From: Arboricoccus pini
GTDB lineage: Bacteria > Pseudomonadota > Alphaproteobacteria > Geminicoccales > Geminicoccaceae
Direction of reading: 5' to 3'
Length of the DNA stretch: 64,000 bases
Assembly: GCF_900187945.1 (NCBI RefSeq)
Contig: NZ_FYEH01000017.1
Span: 22,695 to 86,694, forward strand
A model generated the notes under the pieces. It searched no databases. It was not told the origin of the DNA and saw only the letters and a list, made by a program, of their open reading frames with translations. The position numbers and the translations under genes were made by a program. The first letter of the stretch is position 1. Every line of letters begins with the position of its first letter. Shown here piece by piece: positions 43,664-52,853 of this stretch.

Positions 43664-44407
43664 TCAGGTGCGGGCGAAATTGAAGGTAAAGGAATCGCCG
43701 CGATGATAGTCGGCGGCAAAAAGGACCGGCAGACCTTGTGCGTCGAAGCAGGTTTCGCTGATCAGGAATGCGGGGCCAAAATCAGCCAGTTCATAGCGAC
43801 TGGCAACCTCGTCCGGCAACATCACGGCCGCCGCCGCAGCCGACGACATGACCGGCGCCCGGCCGAAACCGCGCAGCAGTTCCAGGAGCGAACCACGCCA
43901 ATCGACGTCGTAAATTCGCGCCGGCACGGCGTCGCGCCGCACATGATCGACACAATAAACGATCACACGCTTCTGGTGCAGGCGAAGGCGCTCCAGACGG
44001 ATGACGCGGGCATCGGGCTCCAGCCGCAGCGCCTTCGCCACCGAAGGCTCCGGCACGATCTCGGCGACTGAAAGGACGTGACTGCGCGGCTGGTAGCCAA
44101 AGCGCGCCACCATCTGCGTTACGCTCTCAAAGCAGGTGATCGGCCGTTCCACCTTGAGCGATGCCATCGGCGCGACAAAGCGGCCCTTGCCCCGCTCGCT
44201 GCGAATGAGGCCATCCTGTTCGAGCAGTTTCAAAGCCTCGCGCAGCGCCGGGCGAGATACCTTGAAGGTCTGGGCCAGACGCAGCTCGGTCGGCAACTGT
44301 TGGCCGGGAGCGAAGCGTCCGTCCAGGAGCCAACCCGAGAGCGTCTCGTAGAGCCGCTCGACGACCGTGCGTCGATCCTTCTCGGCGACCGCCGCTGCCT
44401 GTTCCAT
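43664..44407 (-). CDS. GntR family regulator, HutC/UTRA subfamily
   Basis: A 247-residue regulator: N-terminal winged helix (YETLSGWLLDGRFAPGQQLP, then KVSRPALREALKLLEQDGLI) and a C-terminal UTRA ligand domain with RLERLRLHQKRVIVYCVDHV and the closing FAADYHRGDSFTFNF. The start at 44407 has GGGGGCACCC upstream; an in-frame codon at 44455 is less likely. UTRA proteins sense phosphorylated aminosugars or imidazole compounds. Divergent from the amidohydrolase gene at 44584 and upstream of the SIS gene, it probably controls both. Confidence 0.88.
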   Translation of the reverse strand: MEQAAAVAEKDRRTVVERLYETLSGWLLDGRFAPGQQLPTELRLAQTFKVSRPALREALKLLEQDGLIRSERGKGRFVAPMASLKVERPITCFESVTQMVARFGYQPRSHVLSVAEIVPEPSVAKALRLEPDARVIRLERLRLHQKRVIVYCVDHVRRDAVPARIYDVDWRGSLLELLRGFGRAPVMSSAAAAAVMLPDEVASRYELADFGPAFLISETCFDAQGLPVLFAADYHRGDSFTFNFART

Positions 44408-44475
44408 GGGTGCCCCCGTCCTGCCAGCAGGCCAATGCGCGGCCGCGCCCTGCAAAAGGCATAACGGCTTGCATC

Positions 44476-44486
44476 TTGTCGGACAA
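44476..44486. promoter_or_regulatory. Palindrome TTGTCGGACAA, candidate GntR-type operator
   Basis: A perfect 11-bp palindrome with the GT-N3-AC core expected for GntR-family operators, in the gap between the divergent GntR/UTRA gene and the amidohydrolase gene. A related site precedes the SIS gene at 43565. Confidence 0.55.
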
Positions 44487-44583
44487 TGTTATCTTCATCG
44501 CCGGCAGGCGGTCCGGTGCCCGCTCGCGACGGGCCTGCGCGCTGGAATGCCCAGCCTTGTCAGACCAACAGCCAGGACGTTTC

Positions 44584-45504
44584 ATGACACTCTATGATGG
44601 CCCGATCCTCGATGCCCACCATCATCTTTGGGATCTCGGCATGCGCTGCCATCCCTGGCTGGCAAGCGAAGCTGGCGACAGAGGTGGCCTGGACGGGCTG
44701 GAAAAACTAAAGCGCAGCTATCTCGTCGAAGATTATCGGCAGGACGCCGCGCGCCAGAACGTCGTTGCGACCGTCCATATCGAGGCGATGTGGCGGCCGG
44801 ACGAACCCGGTGGCGAGACTGCCTGGCTCGATCGGCTGGACAAGCGCCAGGGCGTCGCCAGCCGGTATGTCGCCGGCGTCGCCCTGGGCGAGCAGGGTGC
44901 TGCAGCGCAGCTCGAAGCCGAGGCGGCTCATCCGCGCGTCGTGAGCATTCGCGATATCCTAAGCTGGGATCCAGATCCGAGTCGCAGCTTTGCGCGGCGC
45001 GGCGACCTGATGTCGGACCCGGCCTGGCGGAGCGACCTTGGCCGCTTGGCGGGACTGGGGCTCGTCTTCGACATGATGGTGTTCGCGCAGCAATTGCCGG
45101 ATGCGGCCCGTCTGGCGGCGGATTTTCCCCAGCAAACCTTTGTCCTCAATCATTGTGGCAGTCCGATCGACCGCAGCGCTGAGGGCATGAAGGCCTGGCG
45201 CGACGGCCTGCGCTTGCTGGGGCGGCTGGAGAATGTCCATATCAAGATGTCGGACCTCGTTGGCTACGACCATGACTGGACACTGTCGAGCCTGCGCGAC
45301 GTGGCGCTCCATTGCATCGACTGTTTCGGCCCGAAGCGCGCGCTCTTCGCCAGCGACTTTCCCGTGGCCGGGCTGCACGCGACTTTCGATCAGGTCTATG
45401 ATAGCTTCAAGGAGATCGTGCGTGACTTCACGCCAGCCGAGCAACGTGCACTATTCTACGACAATGGGCGGAAGCTCTACGGCCTGAATGAGCTCGCCGC
45501 CTGA
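44584..45504 (+). CDS. Amidohydrolase-2 family metal-dependent hydrolase (lactonase-like)
   Basis: A 306-residue TIM-barrel hydrolase beginning PILDAHHHLWDLGMRCHPWL, with the HxH metal motif at H12/H14. Further ligands are FVLNHCGSP (His) and FASDFPVAG (Asp). Relatives hydrolyse sugar lactones such as L-fucono- or L-rhamnono-lactone, or 2-pyrone-4,6-dicarboxylate. With the downstream SDR and Gfo/Idh/MocA genes it could form an oxidation-lactone hydrolysis path for a deoxy sugar. The frame is open further upstream, but the ATG at 44584 follows CAGGACGTTTC. Confidence 0.86.
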   Translation: MTLYDGPILDAHHHLWDLGMRCHPWLASEAGDRGGLDGLEKLKRSYLVEDYRQDAARQNVVATVHIEAMWRPDEPGGETAWLDRLDKRQGVASRYVAGVALGEQGAAAQLEAEAAHPRVVSIRDILSWDPDPSRSFARRGDLMSDPAWRSDLGRLAGLGLVFDMMVFAQQLPDAARLAADFPQQTFVLNHCGSPIDRSAEGMKAWRDGLRLLGRLENVHIKMSDLVGYDHDWTLSSLRDVALHCIDCFGPKRALFASDFPVAGLHATFDQVYDSFKEIVRDFTPAEQRALFYDNGRKLYGLNELAA

Positions 45505-45523
45505 AAATGTGCGATTTTGTGCG
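45504..45523. promoter_or_regulatory. AAAATGTGCGATTTTGTGCG motif, possible shared operator
   Basis: Immediately after the amidohydrolase stop, the sequence forms AAAAT-GTGCG-ATTTT and then repeats TGTGCG. GATTTTGTGCG within it also occurs (minus strand) upstream of the ABC operon at 56167-56177, where the symmetrical form is ATTTT-GTGCG-AAAAT. A related TTTTGCGCGAAA is upstream of the DeoR-type gene. Confidence 0.5.
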
Positions 45524-45586
45524 TAACCTGTTCCCCTGATGCGGCGGCACGGTAAGATCGGCCAGCCTCGCCCTCGCGGAGTTTGC

Positions 45587-46360
45587 ATGTCCGTCCTTTC
45601 CCGCTTCAGCCTGAAGGACCAGCACGCCGTCATCACGGGCGGTTATCGCGGCATCGGCCTTGCGATCGCCAGGGCCTTCGCAGAGGCGGGAGCCAGCCTC
45701 ACCCTGACGGCCCGCAACACCGAGGGCTTGGACGCGGCCGTGGCAACCCTTCGCGACCAGGGGCACGACGTCGATGCCGCCTTGATGGACATGCGCGATC
45801 CGTCTTCGATCGAAGCCGCCGCTGATGGGATCATCGGCAGACGGCGGCAGGTGCATGTGCTGGTCAACAATGCCGGCATTGTCCGACGCGCCGGCATCTT
45901 GGACGTCAGCCTCAAGGACTGGCAGGAAGTGATGGATACGAACCTGACCGGCCTCTTCCTGGCCAGCCAGGCTTTCGGCCGTCACATGGTGGCCATGGGC
46001 GGTGGCAGCATCGTCAATATCGGCTCCAACTCCGCCATTATCGTGGACCGTCCTCAGACGCATGGCTCCTATAATGTGAGCAAGGCCGCCATGCACATGC
46101 TCTCCAAGATCATGGCAGCGGAGCTGGCCCCACATGGCGTCAGGGTCAATGTCGTAGCGCCGGGCTACACGGTGACCGAGATGACGCGGCCGGCCATCGA
46201 GGCCGCGGCCGATGCCAAGGAATGGCAGCGCCAGACGCCGCTGGCACGCTTCGCGGATGCCGACGAGATCGCCCCGGCCGCCCTCTATCTGGCTTCCGCC
46301 GCCTCAAGCTTCGTGACGGGCGAGGTCGTCGTCGTCGATGGCGGCTATACCCTCTGGTAG
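45587..46360 (+). CDS. Short-chain dehydrogenase/reductase
   Basis: A 257-residue classical SDR: TGGYRGIGLAIARAFAEAG (~17-35) for NAD(P), NNAGIVRRAG, catalytic Ser in NIGSNSAIIVD and YNVSKAA with the active Tyr and Lys, then PGYTVTEMTRP. The start at 45587 has GCGGAG five bases upstream. It lies between an amidohydrolase and a Gfo/Idh/MocA gene; the three probably act on one sugar-derived substrate. Close family names are gluconate or fuconate-type dehydrogenases, but specificity is unclear. Confidence 0.9.
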   Translation: MSVLSRFSLKDQHAVITGGYRGIGLAIARAFAEAGASLTLTARNTEGLDAAVATLRDQGHDVDAALMDMRDPSSIEAAADGIIGRRRQVHVLVNNAGIVRRAGILDVSLKDWQEVMDTNLTGLFLASQAFGRHMVAMGGGSIVNIGSNSAIIVDRPQTHGSYNVSKAAMHMLSKIMAAELAPHGVRVNVVAPGYTVTEMTRPAIEAAADAKEWQRQTPLARFADADEIAPAALYLASAASSFVTGEVVVVDGGYTLW

Positions 46361-46378
46361 GACGATAAAGGATCGGCG

Positions 46379-47434
46379 ATGGCTGAGGCAGCAAGACCGC
46401 TCAAGGTGGCCGTGGCGGGATTTGGCATGGCGGGCTCCTGCCATGCCGAGGCTTGGCGCGACCTGGACGGCGTTGAGCTCGTGGCCACCTATTCCGACTG
46501 CCTGGAGCGGGACGAGGACGCCATCCGTGCCGCCTGCGGCCCCGATATACGAATCTTTGCTGATTATGATCGCTTCCTCGGCGAAAGCGGCGCCGACATC
46601 GTTAGCGTGGCGACGCTGCCCGACCGTCATTGCGAGCATATCGTCAAGGCGGCCCGGAGTGGCAGCCATGTGGTTGCCGAAAAGCCGATCTGCACCACGG
46701 CCGAGGACTTGGAGGCCATTCGTGAGGCCGTCGAGCAGGCCGGCGTGCGCTTCACCGCCTGCTTCCAGGAGTTCCACTACGGTCAGTTCCTGGCGGCCAT
46801 CGACATGATCGAGCAGGGAATGCTTGGCCGCGTCCATCTGGCCGAGGTCGAATACTATAACGGCATGGGACCTTGGGTGCAGCAATACTGGTGGACCCGA
46901 ACCGCGCGGCATGGTGTCAGCAGCATGGTCAACTGCGGCTGCCACGGAATGATGCTGGCGATGTTGCTGATGGGCGATGAATTGCCCGAGGAAGTCATGG
47001 CTATGGAGGCCCGCTCCGCCGCGGCCGACTTCGCGGCGTTCGAGTTCGCGCCGACGCAGATCAACCTGCTGCGCTTTGCCGGCGGCCGCATCGCCAAGGT
47101 GTCCTCGTGCCTGGATGCCATCCAGCCCTACGCCTTCACCTTCAAGGCCGTGGGGGCCGAGGGCAGCCTGGACCAGGAGCGTTTCACCAGCCGTCGGATC
47201 GCCGGCCTGGAGCGAACCTTGTGGTCGACCCTGGGCGCGCGCGGGCTGGGCGATGCCACCGTCATCGGCGGCCATATGTATCTGGATTTCTTCAAGCTCT
47301 TCCTGGCCTCGATCGCGACTGGCAAGGATCTGCCGCGCACGGGCCTTGCACCCGCCTATCGGATGCACAAGACGCTCTTTGCCGCCGACGAGGCCGCCCG
47401 CATCGGCCGCCCCGTGAAGCTGGCCAAGTCGTAG
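46379..47434 (+). CDS. Gfo/Idh/MocA family oxidoreductase
   Basis: A 351-residue NAD(P)-dependent sugar/inositol-type dehydrogenase. The N-terminal Rossmann motif is VAVAGFGMAGSCHAEAWRDL (~11-30), with EKPICTT (~101-107), the usual catalytic Lys context. The C-terminal domain includes FQEFHYGQFLAAID and GCHGMMLAMLLMGDEL, where His aligns with the family's active-site His region. It follows the SDR gene by 18 bases with AAGGATCGGCG before the ATG. It should oxidise or reduce a sugar or polyol in the same short pathway. Confidence 0.9.
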   Translation: MAEAARPLKVAVAGFGMAGSCHAEAWRDLDGVELVATYSDCLERDEDAIRAACGPDIRIFADYDRFLGESGADIVSVATLPDRHCEHIVKAARSGSHVVAEKPICTTAEDLEAIREAVEQAGVRFTACFQEFHYGQFLAAIDMIEQGMLGRVHLAEVEYYNGMGPWVQQYWWTRTARHGVSSMVNCGCHGMMLAMLLMGDELPEEVMAMEARSAAADFAAFEFAPTQINLLRFAGGRIAKVSSCLDAIQPYAFTFKAVGAEGSLDQERFTSRRIAGLERTLWSTLGARGLGDATVIGGHMYLDFFKLFLASIATGKDLPRTGLAPAYRMHKTLFAADEAARIGRPVKLAKS

Positions 47435-47643
47435 CTGACGGCGGGTACCAGCGGCCCGAGAACAGGCCCCTGCCCATGTCAAACGGTGCTAGCGATCCTT
47501 TCGGGTTGGCCACGCATGGGGGATATCGCCAAGTGCCACGCTGAGATGCACATGCGGTCATGCACTGCTTGGCGCCGACCGAGGGTGGACATCGTGCAAG
47601 GCCGCCGACACGCGGCTGGAATGGCGGTCGGTCGGAAGTTCCG

Positions 47644-47922
47644 ATGAACGAGGCCAGCCGGGCAGCAAGGGATGACTGGTTGCGCTTCAGCGGCGGGGAC
47701 AGGACCGCCCTGGATCGGTGGCTGCGCGATCAAATCGGCAGGCCGTTCGAGCTTGTCAGTCCAACGACAGCCGAGCGTCGCTTGCTCGAGATAGTGGATC
47801 GCCACCTAACCTTGCAGGACCTCCTCGCCATGGCCCGCCCGCATCGTCGACCCGCGCCGGGCGCCCAGGACACGCCATCGACTTGTGCCGCGGTGAAAAG
47901 TCGGCCAAGCCTGCGTGTCTAA
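47644..47922 (+). CDS. Small hypothetical protein
   Basis: A possible 92-residue protein starting after GGAAGTTCCG. The first ~65 residues (for example ARDDWLRFSGGDRTALDRWL and ERRLLEIVDRHLTLQDLLAM) look like a compact helical protein with codon use like neighbouring genes; the tail is proline- and serine-rich. No family is recognised and no partner gene adjoins it. Confidence 0.4.
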   Translation: MNEASRAARDDWLRFSGGDRTALDRWLRDQIGRPFELVSPTTAERRLLEIVDRHLTLQDLLAMARPHRRPAPGAQDTPSTCAAVKSRPSLRV

Positions 47923-48061
47923 TCGCACCCACGCAGCAAACCCTGGCAATCGCACAGATAATGGATGGGCGCGCATGAGCGGCGGCTAATATACGGGTTC
48001 GGCGATGAGTGCGCGATTGGGCGTGGCGGGAGCCGACTTACACGCTGAAACAGGAGTGACG

Positions 48062-48817
48062 ATGAAAAGGCTTCGGGTGGCGGCTACAAGCATCTTGATG
48101 GGTGTGAGCGTGATCGCCCTGACATGCCCTTCGGGGGCGAACGCGCAATATGCCTGCAGCGGTAACAGCGAGGGCCAGATTATGGTCGGCATGACGCCCA
48201 GCTCACCCGGCCTGGGCTCCGTACCGCTCTGCGTCGACGACCCGAACTATGCCTCCCCGCAAGCCAGCTCGGCCCCGCCGGCGCCCGATCCGAGCGATAT
48301 CCTGGCAAATTATGCCCGGATGCAGTTCGAGCTGCTCCACAAGCTGGCGGCAATCGCGAACGATCCCGAGTTCATCAAGATGCGTGACGGCTATTGGAGC
48401 TATTTTCACGATCAGGACGCACCCCGCTCCGGGCTGCACTGCATAGCGATGTTCCGAAGTGCGGCCGGCATCGTGCAATTGAACGGACCGGGCAGAGGCT
48501 ATTCAGGCGCTCTGCTCATCCTGATCGGCCCCGACATCCCCAAGCCCGCGAACTTCTCCACGGTCCTGGCGACGCTGGACCAGAAAATCGTTCCACCGCA
48601 AACCGTCCATGCCTTCAATTACAGCATGGCCGACGGGAAGCTCGGTGCCCTGGCCTTCACGGTACCCAGCGTCGAGGCGGCCCTCGCTGGCATGAAGGAA
48701 AACTTGACCTTCAAGGTCACGCTGGAAGGGCGGCAGGTCATCGACGCCTTCTACCGTGACGGGATCGACGCTCAGGCCAAGATGCGTGAATGCCTGAGGG
48801 GCCACCCGCCGGCCTGA
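48062..48817 (+). CDS. Secreted hypothetical protein
   Basis: A 251-residue protein behind CAGGAGTGACG. It has an N-terminal signal peptide (MKRLRVAATSILMGVSVIAL with cleavage near ANA-QY), so it is exported to the periplasm. After a Pro/Ala-rich linker (~60-78) comes a domain with paired aromatic residues (GYWSYFHDQDAPRSGLHCIA) and a few cysteines. The family is not recognised. It is flanked by unrelated operons and may be a stand-alone envelope protein. Confidence 0.75.
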   Translation: MKRLRVAATSILMGVSVIALTCPSGANAQYACSGNSEGQIMVGMTPSSPGLGSVPLCVDDPNYASPQASSAPPAPDPSDILANYARMQFELLHKLAAIANDPEFIKMRDGYWSYFHDQDAPRSGLHCIAMFRSAAGIVQLNGPGRGYSGALLILIGPDIPKPANFSTVLATLDQKIVPPQTVHAFNYSMADGKLGALAFTVPSVEAALAGMKENLTFKVTLEGRQVIDAFYRDGIDAQAKMRECLRGHPPA

Positions 48818-48901
48818 GGACGCCCCGGCGCTCAGGAGCGCGCCGAGGCTCTGCTGTCCCCAGTTGCTTGGGCAGGGCTCGATCGCCGTGTGGCCAAGTG
48901 G

Positions 48902-50128
48902 TCAAGCCCGGGCCGCCCTGGCCATGGCGGCCAGCATGCGGCTGGCGCGGGCCACCTGGTGCAACTCGGCATATTCATCGGCCGTGTGCGCCTGATCGAT
49001 GCTGCCCGGACCGAAGACCAGCGTCGGGATGCCGGCCATGGTCATCTTGGTGGCATCGGAGCCGTAGGCCACGCCAAGGAGGGCCGGGTCGATTCCCTCG
49101 GCCGCTAAGGTGGTGTGCGCGGCACGGACGATCGCCGTATCGGCCGCCACCTCCATTGAGGTCGAATCGATGAATGGCGGGTGGTTCAAGATCGCGGCCC
49201 CGGCTGGCAGGCGCGCGGCGAATGCCTGGACATGCGCGTCGATCTCCCGCCAGGCCGCCAGCCCTTCCTCGCCCGGCTGCGTGCGCCGGTCGAAGGTAAG
49301 GAGGCAGCGCTCGGCTACCGTGTTCGGCCCCTGCCCTCCCTCGATCATGGAGCAGATCATCGTGGGACTGCCCACCAGCTCATGGTGCCGGGTGGCCAGG
49401 ATCGGCGCGTAATGGGCACGCAGATAGGCCAGGAGATCGCCAGCGATCTCGATTGCATCGATGCCCATGGCCGGTTGCGAGGAATGAGCGCTCTTCCCCT
49501 TCACCTCGATCCGCCAGCGCATGCAGCCTTTGCAGGCCGAGACCAGCCTCAGATCGGTGGGCTCGCCGGCGATCCCGCCGATGGCGGGGGCCAGGCCCGG
49601 CGGCGGGGTGGCCCCCTCCGCCGCATAGGGCTGGAGGCCCTCGAAGCTGGCCAAATGATGCAGCACGCCCTTGAATTGGAATTCCTCATCGACCGCCGCC
49701 ACGAGCGTGACATCCAGCTCGGGCGGATCGTCCGCCAGATCGGCCAGGGCCAGCATCATGGCTGTCACGCAAGCCTTGTCGTCGATGGCCCCCCGGCCAT
49801 AGAGGCGCCCTTCCCTGATCACAGGGTCGAAAGGGGCGATCGTCATTCCGCCCACCTGCACCGTGTCGGTATGGCATTCCCAAAGGAGGCGGCCTGCGGA
49901 CCGCCTTCCTTTGAGTGTGGCGACGACGTTGGGACGGCCGGGCATGACCTCATGCGTCGTCACGACGAAACCACGCGCCTTTAGCCAATCCTCGACATAG
50001 GCGGCCATGCGTGCCTCGCCGAACCATTCGGGCGGATCGTCCGGTCGCCGGAAAGCAGGATTGATACTCGGAATAGCAACGAGATCGGACAGGAGGGCCG
50101 CTACCGTCGCCGTATCCGCCGCGGTCAA
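48902..50128 (-). CDS. M20 family metallopeptidase (ArgE/DapE-like)
   Basis: A 408-residue zinc peptidase/deacylase with the M20 ligands: His and catalytic Asp in LLWECHTDTVQVGG, bridging Asp in YGRGAIDDKACVTA, catalytic Glu-Glu in AAVDEEFQFKG, GIAGEPTDL, and the C-terminal His in DQAHTADEY. The likely start is TTG 50128: it overlaps the preceding stop (TTGA) and has GGAG eight bases upstream. An ATG at 50149 would add seven residues. It ends the six-gene ABC/GMC operon and may deacylate a product of the imported compound. ArgE or succinyl-diaminopimelate roles cannot be excluded. Confidence 0.88.
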   Translation of the reverse strand: MTAADTATVAALLSDLVAIPSINPAFRRPDDPPEWFGEARMAAYVEDWLKARGFVVTTHEVMPGRPNVVATLKGRRSAGRLLWECHTDTVQVGGMTIAPFDPVIREGRLYGRGAIDDKACVTAMMLALADLADDPPELDVTLVAAVDEEFQFKGVLHHLASFEGLQPYAAEGATPPPGLAPAIGGIAGEPTDLRLVSACKGCMRWRIEVKGKSAHSSQPAMGIDAIEIAGDLLAYLRAHYAPILATRHHELVGSPTMICSMIEGGQGPNTVAERCLLTFDRRTQPGEEGLAAWREIDAHVQAFAARLPAGAAILNHPPFIDSTSMEVAADTAIVRAAHTTLAAEGIDPALLGVAYGSDATKMTMAGIPTLVFGPGSIDQAHTADEYAELHQVARASRMLAAMARAARA

Positions 50129-51720
50129 ACAGCAACTCCCTCGAGCCATTGCCGCCTTAGCGTGTCGGCCATCTTCTCGCCGATCATGATGGTCGTAAGG
50201 TTGGTGTTGGCCATGCAGTCGAGCGGCATGATCGAGGCATCGATGACGCGCAACCCGTTCAGGTCGCGCACGCGGCAATCGGGATCAACGACGCTCCTGC
50301 CATCGTTCGCGTCGCACGGCCCCATGACGCAGCCACCCATGCCATGCTGCGCATCGTTGCAGCCAGTCAACAGCAGGTCGTCCAGCTCATTGTCGCTCAT
50401 GTCCGCAAGCTCGCCGAACGGCCGGCCGGTATCGGCCAGCTGGATATCGCGCACGATGCCTTGCACGGCGTCGGTCTGCCCGATCAGGCCCAGATGCCGC
50501 GTGCCCCAGCGCATCCGGGCAAGGTCGAAGGGATCGCTTAGCATGTTCTCGTCGATGATGGGCTGCAGCCTCGGATCGGCGCCGGCCAGACGGACATGGC
50601 CCCGGCTGCGGGCATCCATGAGCGCCACGGTTATGCCGGCCTCGCCGAACTGGGCCGTGTCCATCTCCACACCGATGCCGCCATGATTCATGGCGATATA
50701 GAGGAGGTCCAGCCGGGGCGAGCCCGGCAGGCCGCTGCTGACCTTAACACAGCAATTGGTGTGACGCGTGTCCGGATCGGTCGGCCGGAACGCCGGCTTG
50801 AGCTTTAACTCCAGGCGGATGCCCGGATGATCGAAAAAATATTGCCCAACCGGCAGATCGGCCGCGCAGGCAATGCCATGCTCGGCCAGCCACGCCGCAG
50901 GGCCGATCCCTGAGCGCTGAAGAATGACAGGCGAATGGACCGCCCCGGCCGAGAGGATGACGAGCGGTGCCCTGAAGTCCTGCGCGCCACCGGGCAGGAT
51001 GACGCGCACGCCCGTGGCGCGCCTGCCTTCCAAGAGCACCTTGTCGACCAGCGCCTCGCCCACGATGGTGAGATTCGGTCGGCAGCGCGCGGGCTCGATA
51101 TAGGCATCGTTGGTGGAGACGCGTCGACCGCCGCGCGAATTGATGGCGTAGGTGCAGACCCCTTCGGCATCCGGCGCGTTGAGATCGCCGCACCAAGGAT
51201 GGCCCAGTGTCAGCGCGGCATCGCGGAGCGCCTTGTCGACAGGCCCCCAGTCGTCCGGCGGGGCGCGATAAACCGGGAGCGGCCCGTGGCCGCCGTGGAA
51301 GCTCTCTGCGGGAAAATCGGCGTCGGTCTCGAGCCGGCTGAAGAAAGGCAGCACGGCTTCGGCCGACCAGCCCTCGCAACCGATTTCGGCCCATTTGTCA
51401 AAGGCCGCCAGGACGCCGCGAATGGCGATCTGGCCATTGACGGCGGTGCTGCCGCCCATTCCCTTGCCGCGCCAATAGATGCGGGGTTCCTGGCGCGTAG
51501 TCCGTCTGGCCATAAGATCAGGATACATGAACTTTGCCTGAAGATCCGCAGGCAGCAGCACATTGAACGGATTGGGACTGACCATGGCGGCCGGCTGCTC
51601 CGCGCTGCGATAATCAGGCCCCGCCTCCAGCAGCAGCACGTTAAGGTCGGGCTTCTCGCTCAAACGCGCGGCCAAGACGGCGCCGGCAGCGCCTGCGCCC
51701 ACAATGATGACGTCGAACAT
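50125..51720 (-). CDS. GMC family FAD-dependent oxidoreductase
   Basis: A 531-residue flavoprotein with the FAD motif VIIVGAGAAGAVLAARLSE (~4-22), GKGMGGSTAVNGQIAIRG (~84-101), the catalytic His in CNDAQHGMGGCVMGPCD (~451) and Asn in ANTNLTTIMIGEKMAD. GMC enzymes oxidise alcohols such as choline, glucose or polyethylene glycol. The ATG at 51720 follows GGGAGAGGCG; an upstream in-frame extension is not family-like. It sits between the ABC ATPase and M20 genes, implying oxidation of the transported solute or of an alcohol formed from it. Confidence 0.92.
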   Translation of the reverse strand: MFDVIIVGAGAAGAVLAARLSEKPDLNVLLLEAGPDYRSAEQPAAMVSPNPFNVLLPADLQAKFMYPDLMARRTTRQEPRIYWRGKGMGGSTAVNGQIAIRGVLAAFDKWAEIGCEGWSAEAVLPFFSRLETDADFPAESFHGGHGPLPVYRAPPDDWGPVDKALRDAALTLGHPWCGDLNAPDAEGVCTYAINSRGGRRVSTNDAYIEPARCRPNLTIVGEALVDKVLLEGRRATGVRVILPGGAQDFRAPLVILSAGAVHSPVILQRSGIGPAAWLAEHGIACAADLPVGQYFFDHPGIRLELKLKPAFRPTDPDTRHTNCCVKVSSGLPGSPRLDLLYIAMNHGGIGVEMDTAQFGEAGITVALMDARSRGHVRLAGADPRLQPIIDENMLSDPFDLARMRWGTRHLGLIGQTDAVQGIVRDIQLADTGRPFGELADMSDNELDDLLLTGCNDAQHGMGGCVMGPCDANDGRSVVDPDCRVRDLNGLRVIDASIMPLDCMANTNLTTIMIGEKMADTLRRQWLEGVAV

Positions 51721-51752
51721 CGCCTCTCCCAAGGCTGAACGGACCAATGGCG

Positions 51753-52823
51753 TCAGGCGGCGCGCGCCAGGCCGACTGGCAGGCGCAGGCCATCGGCGCC
51801 GAAGAGCATGCAAAAAGAAGGGTCGGGCGCCAAAGCCGCTTTGTCGCCGACACGGGCATGAAACGAGGGCTCCACGAGGACGCGCAGTTTCATGCCCGCC
51901 TCATCCTCGAGAATGACCACCGATTCCCTACCAAGATGCTCAAGGGCATAGACGGTGGCCGGCAGAGTTTCGGCGCTGGCCACGTCCGCGAGGCGGGCAT
52001 GCTGTGGCCGGACGCCCAGCGTGGCCGGACCGGGTGCAGCCTCGACCGGCACGCTCAATCTTCCCGCGCGAAAGCAGCCCTCGGCGATCTCGCCAGCGAT
52101 CAGATTCATGGGCGGCGAGCCCAGAAATGCGGCGACGAACAAGCTGGCCGGCTGATTATAGATCTCGTCAGGCGTCCCGATCTGCTCCAGGCGGCCCCTC
52201 GACATGACCGCGATCCGGTCGCCCATCGTCATGGCCTCGACCTGATCGTGGGTGACGAAGACTGCCGTCGTACCCAGCCGTTTCTGCAGATTGACCAGTT
52301 CGGAGCGGAGCGAGAGGCGAAGGGCCGCATCCAGGGCCGAGAGTGGCTCGTCCAGGAGGAAGACAGATGGTTCGCGGACGATGGCCTTGGCGGTCGCGGC
52401 CCGCTGCCGCTGGCCGCCCGACATCTGGCTCGGCAACTTGTCCAGCATGGGCTCGAGTTCCAGCATGCGCACTGCCTCGGTGATCCGCCTGGCCTTCTCG
52501 CTCGCCGGCAAATCAGTATGCCTGAGGCTGCTCTCGATGTTTCGGCGCACCGTTAGATGCGGGTAGAGCAGCGAGGATTGAAAGACCATGGCGACGTTGC
52601 GCGCATGGGGCGTTACCGCCGTTACATCCTGGCCGTCGAAGAAGATTTCACCGGCACTGGGGTAGTCCAGCCCGGCTATCATGTTAAGCGTCGTGGTCTT
52701 GCCGCAGCCGGACGGGCCCAGCATGACGAGGAATTCGCCGTCGACGATCGACAGGTCCAGGGTCTCGACGGCGACATAGTCGCCATATCGCTTTTCCACG
52801 CGCCGAAGGTCGATCTTGGCCAA
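51753..52823 (-). CDS. CUT1-family ABC transporter ATP-binding protein (UgpC-like), second set
   Basis: A 356-residue ATPase: Walker A GPSGCGKTT, Q-loop MVFQSSLLYPH, Walker B VFLLDEPLSALD, H-loop FVTHDQVEAM, and a TOBE tail. The signature region MSGGQRQRAATAKAI departs from the usual LSGGQ-QRVALGRA pattern after the core GGQ. It lies 30 bases after the permease stop and 32 before the GMC gene on the minus strand. Confidence 0.92.
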   Translation of the reverse strand: MAKIDLRRVEKRYGDYVAVETLDLSIVDGEFLVMLGPSGCGKTTTLNMIAGLDYPSAGEIFFDGQDVTAVTPHARNVAMVFQSSLLYPHLTVRRNIESSLRHTDLPASEKARRITEAVRMLELEPMLDKLPSQMSGGQRQRAATAKAIVREPSVFLLDEPLSALDAALRLSLRSELVNLQKRLGTTAVFVTHDQVEAMTMGDRIAVMSRGRLEQIGTPDEIYNQPASLFVAAFLGSPPMNLIAGEIAEGCFRAGRLSVPVEAAPGPATLGVRPQHARLADVASAETLPATVYALEHLGRESVVILEDEAGMKLRVLVEPSFHARVGDKAALAPDPSFCMLFGADGLRLPVGLARAA

Positions 52824-52853
52824 GGGTCTTCCTCAAAAACGATCGGGTTCGCG

